DNA from: Mycolicibacterium setense
GTDB taxonomy: Bacteria; Actinomycetota; Actinomycetes; Mycobacteriales; Mycobacteriaceae
Assembly: GCF_000805385.1 (NCBI RefSeq)
Contig: NZ_JTJW01000008.1
Coordinates: 682,001 to 746,000 of the forward strand
DNA length: 64,000 bases
Direction: 5' to 3'
Both the position numbers and the translations under genes were made by a program. The notes under the pieces were generated by a model. That model made no database searches and had not been told where the DNA came from. It saw only the letters and a list, made by a program, of their open reading frames with translations. Positions 60,333 to 64,000 of the stretch are shown here, piece by piece (positions within the stretch are counted from its first letter, which is position 1; each line of letters opens with the position of its first letter).

Positions 60333-61475
60333 ATGACCATCACGACCAACCCACGGGTGCCTGCGGCCGAGCGGATCGCGGTTCGGTGCGTCGACTCCGA
60401 CGTCCACCCCATGCCGCGGCGCGGCGAACTGATCGAGTACATCCCTGAACCGTGGCGCAGCAAGTACTTTCTGAGCCACAAGGTCGGCGAGCAGATCTAC
60501 TACGATGCACCGGATTACGCACATGCCTACGCCATGCGCGTGGACGCGTTCCCGCCGGATGGCGAATTCGCCTGCAGTGACCCCGACATGGCGCTGCGTC
60601 AGCTCGTCATGGAAGCCGGCTCCGATATCGCCATCCTGGAACCGACCCACACCGAGAGCCGCCTCGGCGAAGCCACTGCCGCCTACTGCACCGCGGTCAA
60701 CCATTGGCTGGCCGACAACTGGTTGGACTCCCACAACAACTGGCATGAACGGTGGCGGGGATCCATCTGTGTGGCCATCGAGGAGCCGCAGACCGCGGTC
60801 GCCGAAATCGAGCAGTGGGCTGAACACCCTTACATGGCACAGGTTCTGATGAAGGCCGAGCCGCGCCCGGCATGGGGTGACCCGAAGTACGATCCGATCT
60901 GGGCCGCGGCCACCAAGCACGACATCACCGTCAGCTGCCACCTGTCCCGTGGCGAGTACGAGACGCTTCCCACTCCCCCGGTCGGGCTACCCAGCTACAA
61001 CCACGACTTCATGGTCAGCTACTCGTTGCTGGCGGCCAACCAGGTGATGAGCCTGATCTTCGACGGGGTCTTCGACCGGTTTCCGACGCTGCGCGTCGTG
61101 TTCGTCGAGCATGCGTTCACCTGGATCCTGCCGTTGATGTGGCGGATGGATGCCATCTATGAGAAGCGCAAGAGCTGGATGGACATCAAGCGCAAGCCGA
61201 GCGAGTACGTCAAGGACCACATCAAGTTCACCACCCAGCCGCTGGACTACCCCGAGGACAAGACCGAACTGTCCCGGGCCTTCGAATGGATGGAATGCGA
61301 CAAGATCCTGCTGTACTCCAGCGACTACCCGCACTGGACATTCGACGATCCGCGCTGGCTGGTCAAGCACCTGCCCGAGCACGCGCGTGAGGCGATCATG
61401 TTCCGCAACGGCATCGAGACCTACAAGCTGCCCGAGACCGTTCCGGTCCTCGAGGGACAGGCGCGGGTCTTCTGA
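60333..61475 (+). CDS. Amidohydrolase-2 family metal-dependent hydrolase
   Basis: 380 residues. VDSDVHPMPRRGELIEYIP opens with a DxHP metal motif; ITVSCHLSRGE, RVVFVEHAFTW and LLYSSDYPHWTFDDP follow. YSSDYPHW is shared with its neighbour's SSYPHW, so the two are paralogues and may act as a heterodimer or on successive intermediates. ATG 60333 with GGAGGG upstream. The Rieske gene starts on its stop codon. Confidence 0.88.
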   Translation: MTITTNPRVPAAERIAVRCVDSDVHPMPRRGELIEYIPEPWRSKYFLSHKVGEQIYYDAPDYAHAYAMRVDAFPPDGEFACSDPDMALRQLVMEAGSDIAILEPTHTESRLGEATAAYCTAVNHWLADNWLDSHNNWHERWRGSICVAIEEPQTAVAEIEQWAEHPYMAQVLMKAEPRPAWGDPKYDPIWAAATKHDITVSCHLSRGEYETLPTPPVGLPSYNHDFMVSYSLLAANQVMSLIFDGVFDRFPTLRVVFVEHAFTWILPLMWRMDAIYEKRKSWMDIKRKPSEYVKDHIKFTTQPLDYPEDKTELSRAFEWMECDKILLYSSDYPHWTFDDPRWLVKHLPEHAREAIMFRNGIETYKLPETVPVLEGQARVF

Positions 61476-61867
61476 TGAGCGAGCCGGACAAGCGCCCCCG
61501 GCTCGCGCAGGGGCGCGAGCACGTCGTCGCCACCGTGGACGAAATCCCGCCCGGCACACACAAGCTGGTGCCGATCGGCCGGCACGGCGTTGGTGTGTAC
61601 AACGTCAACGGCACGTTCTACGCGATCGCGAACTATTGCCCGCACGAGGGCGGTCCGCTGTGTTCAGGCCGCGCGCGCGGCCGCACCGTGGTCGACGAGA
61701 GCGTGCCCGGCGATGCGGTGATGGTTCGTGACATGGAGTACATCTACTGCCCCTGGCACCAATGGGGTTTCGAGTTGGCAACCGGCACCACCGCGGTGAA
61801 GCCGGAATGGAGTATCCGTACCTATCCGGTGCGGGTCGTGGACAACGAAGTGCTGGTGATGGCGTAA
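61475..61867 (+). CDS. Rieske-type 2Fe-2S ferredoxin
   Basis: 130 residues. Cluster ligands Cys55-x-His57 (YCPHEGG) and Cys92-x2-His95 (YCPWHQWGFE), the standard soluble Rieske pattern, with about 35 residues between. No oxygenase catalytic domain is attached or adjacent. Could pass electrons to a P450 or to an unseen oxygenase. ATG overlaps the upstream stop (TGATG) and its TAA overlaps the next ATG. Confidence 0.93.
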   Translation: MSEPDKRPRLAQGREHVVATVDEIPPGTHKLVPIGRHGVGVYNVNGTFYAIANYCPHEGGPLCSGRARGRTVVDESVPGDAVMVRDMEYIYCPWHQWGFELATGTTAVKPEWSIRTYPVRVVDNEVLVMA

Positions 61868-62796
61868 TGGGCGAGCTTGCGAGCGAATCAACGGTTCTGG
61901 CGGCGGTTCCGCAGCTCAAGCCGGGCGAGGAGACCATCGAGATCAACGGTGGCAATGTCGTCTACGAAATCCTCGGCGACACGGGCGATTTCATCGCACT
62001 GACGCCCGGCGGCCGGTTCAGCAAGGACATCCCTGGGCTGCGGCCGTTGGCGGAGGCCCTCGTCGAGGGCGGCTACCGGGTGTTGTTGTGGGACAGGCCC
62101 AACTGCGGGAAGTCCGACGTGCAGTTCTACGGGCAGAGCGAATCGCACATGCGTGCCGAGACGCTCTACCGGCTGATCACCGACCTTGAGATCGGACCGT
62201 GTTACATCCTCGGTGGCTCGGGCGGCGCGCGGGACTCGATGCTGACCACCATGCTGTATCCGGAGATCGTGCGAAAACTGGTGGTGTGGAACATCGTCGG
62301 CGGCGTATACGGCTCGTTCGTGCTCGGCGGCCACTACGTGACGCCCAGCATCCTTGCGGTACGCGGGCTCGGTATCGAGGGACTGCTGAACGTGCCGGAG
62401 TGGCGTGAGCGGATCGCGGAGAACCCGGCGAACCGGCAGCGCCTGCTCGATCTCGATGCCGACCAGTTCCTCAAGGTCATGTTGCGCTGGCTCAATGCTT
62501 TCGTGTCGAAACCCGGTCAGACCATTCCCGGTGTCCCTGACGAGATGTTCGACAACATCACGGTGCCCACCCTGATCATCCGCGGTGGAGAGAACGACTG
62601 GGACCACCCCAAACGCACCTCGCTCGAGGTCAGTTGTCTGATCAAGGGCTCCAAGCTGATCGACCCGCCGTGGCCCGAGGATGCCTGGGAACGCGCCGGC
62701 GAGAAGTTCGCCCAAAGTGGTGGTAAGACATTCTGCCTGTTCGACACCTGGGTGCAGGCTGCCCCGGCGATCGTCGACTTCCTGAGGTCGACGTGA
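61867..62796 (+). CDS. Alpha/beta-hydrolase family protein
   Basis: 309 residues. RVLLWDRPNCGKSD and the nucleophile elbow YILGGSGGARDSM (Ser about residue 118) are typical, as is the lid region. The acid could be Asp in IIRGGENDWDHP, with the His just after it instead of near the C-terminus, where none is evident. Related enzymes cleave C-C bonds in aromatic or steroid ring products (meta-cleavage hydrolases), or esters. Start overlaps the Rieske stop (TAATG). Confidence 0.87.
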   Translation: MGELASESTVLAAVPQLKPGEETIEINGGNVVYEILGDTGDFIALTPGGRFSKDIPGLRPLAEALVEGGYRVLLWDRPNCGKSDVQFYGQSESHMRAETLYRLITDLEIGPCYILGGSGGARDSMLTTMLYPEIVRKLVVWNIVGGVYGSFVLGGHYVTPSILAVRGLGIEGLLNVPEWRERIAENPANRQRLLDLDADQFLKVMLRWLNAFVSKPGQTIPGVPDEMFDNITVPTLIIRGGENDWDHPKRTSLEVSCLIKGSKLIDPPWPEDAWERAGEKFAQSGGKTFCLFDTWVQAAPAIVDFLRST

Positions 62797-62819
62797 CATC
62801 CGGGTCGGCCGGCGAGCCC

Positions 62820-63305
62820 TCACACCGTCCGGATGTGCACCTCGCAGTTCAGCGAAGCCTCCAAGGCGGTGTGGATGCGACTTTCCGGAATACGTGCCAG
62901 GTCGGCCTTGTCCAGGGTCACCGTCACAACGTCGTAACCCAACGCGTCGGTCTCGACGTCGACGGACCGCTCGATGTCGCCCGTCAGTCCGAACCCGGCC
63001 AGCACGCCGCGGGCGTCCTCGTCGGTCCCGCGGCTGACGAAGGTGACCACTCCGGGGGTGGGCGAGGTGCCGAACGCCTTGGCGCACAATTGCATTGCGA
63101 TGGTCTGCAGCTCTGGTGCGTCGTTTCCGGCGATGAGCACCTCGACCTCGCGACGATGCGCGGGCAGTCCGGCGAGTTGGTTGTCCAGCACCTCGGCGCC
63201 ACGTTCATCCAGCAACTCACGAAGCGTTGCCATGCCGTCGGATAGCTCCTGGGCTCCGAGCTCACCAGCCGGGTCCACTCCGATGCGCACCACCGCAGTT
63301 CTCAT
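62820..63305 (-). CDS. Conserved hypothetical protein (unrecognised family)
   Basis: 161 residues, soluble, no signal peptide. An alternating alpha/beta composition with two similar halves (RTAVVRIGVDPAG at the start and EASLNCEVHIRTV at the end, and VEVLIAGNDAPELQTIAMQL/ VVTVTLDKADLARIP in the middle) hints at a duplicated small fold. I do not recognise it. It is divergent by 33 bp from the NuoF-like gene, so the two may share control. Confidence 0.7.
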   Translation of the reverse strand: MRTAVVRIGVDPAGELGAQELSDGMATLRELLDERGAEVLDNQLAGLPAHRREVEVLIAGNDAPELQTIAMQLCAKAFGTSPTPGVVTFVSRGTDEDARGVLAGFGLTGDIERSVDVETDALGYDVVTVTLDKADLARIPESRIHTALEASLNCEVHIRTV

Positions 63306-63338
63306 GCCGGTAAGCCTAACCGGGGACGGGATGTGACC

Positions 63339-64000
63339 ATGACAGCCGAACTGACGGTCGCGGCATGGCCGGGGATCACCCCGCGCCTGCTGCTCGACGG
63401 GCCGGAAGACGTTTCCGACTATCAGCGGGCCGGGGGCTATGGCGCCCTTGCCGATCCGGACCAGCTGCTGTCAGAGGTCCAGGCCGCCGGCTTGCTGGGG
63501 CGCGGCGGGGCGGCCTTCCCGATGGCGGTGAAGCTGCGCACCGTGCGCGACAACGGACAGCAGGGCGGCGCAGCCAAGGTCGGCTCAGTGGTGATCGCCA
63601 ACGGCGAAGAGGGCGAGCCGGCCTCCATCAAGGACCGGTGGTTGCTACGCAACCGCCCCCATGCGGTCCTGGACGGCCTACGGCTGGCGGCCGGGATCGT
63701 CGGCGCCGACCGTGCCGTGGTGTACGTATCCGACGCCCGGGCCGCCGAGAGCGTCGAGCGGGCAATTGCAGAACTCCCCGGGGGCTTCGACGCGGTGGCG
63801 GTCGAATTGCTCACCGTTGCACCGGGTTACGTCGCGGGTGAGGAGACCGCCGCCGTGCATGTGGTCAACGGCGGACCGGCCAAACCCACCGACAAGCCAC
63901 CGCGTCCGTTCGAGGAGGGGGTGGACGGGAAGCCAACGCTGATCAGCAATGTCGAGACCCTCGCACACCTGGCGTACCTGCATCAGCACGGTGCCCAGGC
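63339..64000 (+). CDS. NuoF-like flavin/Fe-S oxidoreductase, N-terminal part (runs off right edge)
   Basis: The first 220 residues are in the window. ATG 63339 (GTG 63333 also possible). AAGLLGRGGAAFPMAVKLRTVR is the FMN-binding glycine-rich motif of NuoF, then VIANGEEGEPASIKDRWLL, APGYVAGEETAAVHVVNGGP and GKPTLISNVETLAHL. It lacks the usual NuoF N-terminus, as do standalone homologues that act as NAD(P)H-ferredoxin or ferredoxin-dependent reductases. It may be the reductase feeding the Rieske or ferredoxin, inferred. Confidence 0.88.
   Translation, partial: MTAELTVAAWPGITPRLLLDGPEDVSDYQRAGGYGALADPDQLLSEVQAAGLLGRGGAAFPMAVKLRTVRDNGQQGGAAKVGSVVIANGEEGEPASIKDRWLLRNRPHAVLDGLRLAAGIVGADRAVVYVSDARAAESVERAIAELPGGFDAVAVELLTVAPGYVAGEETAAVHVVNGGPAKPTDKPPRPFEEGVDGKPTLISNVETLAHLAYLHQHGAQ

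Noticed and set aside
1..64000. Transposons, integrases, CRISPR arrays, tRNA or rRNA genes
   Set aside because: None seen: no transposase-like protein, no regular spacer arrays, no structured RNA pattern I could support.

Overview
The window comes from a high-GC actinobacterium, almost certainly a fast-growing Mycobacterium (Mycolicibacterium). Evidence: a single-chain type I fatty acid synthase, a complete yrbEAB-mceABCDEF lipid-import operon with Mce-associated (Mas) genes, mycofactocin-type SDRs, five cytochromes P450, a mycobacterial haem-binding (MHB) secreted protein, and very high GC3. I saw no rRNA, tRNA, CRISPR array, insertion sequence or prophage gene.

Layout. (1) 1-10.3 kb: the N-terminal 1782 codons of fas (minus strand, running off the left edge), a MerR regulator divergent from an MFS transporter, an LtrA-like membrane protein, and a short BTAD/SARP-like regulator coupled to a 38-residue membrane peptide. 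(2) 10.3-24.1 kb: two Mas proteins separated from their mce operon, two fadD ligases, an amidohydrolase, an enoyl-CoA hydratase, a VOC protein, a DUF35/thiolase-like pair, a TetR-P450 divergon and four small exported proteins. (3) 24.1-34.0 kb: the mce operon (minus), led by two candidate short ORFs. (4) 34.3-41.0 kb: CaiB-type CoA-transferase and aldehyde dehydrogenase (minus), divergent from SDR, mycofactocin-type SDR, ferredoxin, P450 and MHB protein (plus). (5) 41.1-54.1 kb: a long minus-strand operon-like series with three P450s, two AveC-like membrane proteins, a 38-residue membrane peptide, two SDRs, an aldehyde dehydrogenase, a binding protein without a signal peptide, a MoxR/CbbQ-type ATPase and a NorD/CbbO-type VWA protein. 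(6) 54.2-64 kb: SDR, a tandem-TetR regulator, a two-subunit acyl-CoA dehydrogenase, two amidohydrolases, a Rieske ferredoxin, an alpha/beta hydrolase, a small unknown protein and the start of a NuoF-like protein.

Reading: after fas and its neighbours, the window looks like one large catabolic island that imports a hydrophobic, probably polycyclic or branched lipid (Mce), hydroxylates and oxidises it (P450s, mycofactocin SDRs, aldehyde dehydrogenases), activates it (FadD, CaiB) and degrades it (ACAD, EchA, DUF35/thiolase-like, amidohydrolases). The substrate cannot be read from the sequence.

The most novel signal is a repeated operator-like motif in eight intergenic regions: GAGAAT-N3-ATTCTC-N7-GAGAAT, complete or as two of its three half-sites. 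At seven of the eight it lies within about 120 bp upstream of a start codon. It joins the scattered catabolic genes and the small exported proteins into one apparent regulon, whose regulator is not known. I did not find it upstream of the mce operon or the AveC/P450 operon; the latter carries a different shared motif, GAAC-N9-GTTC.
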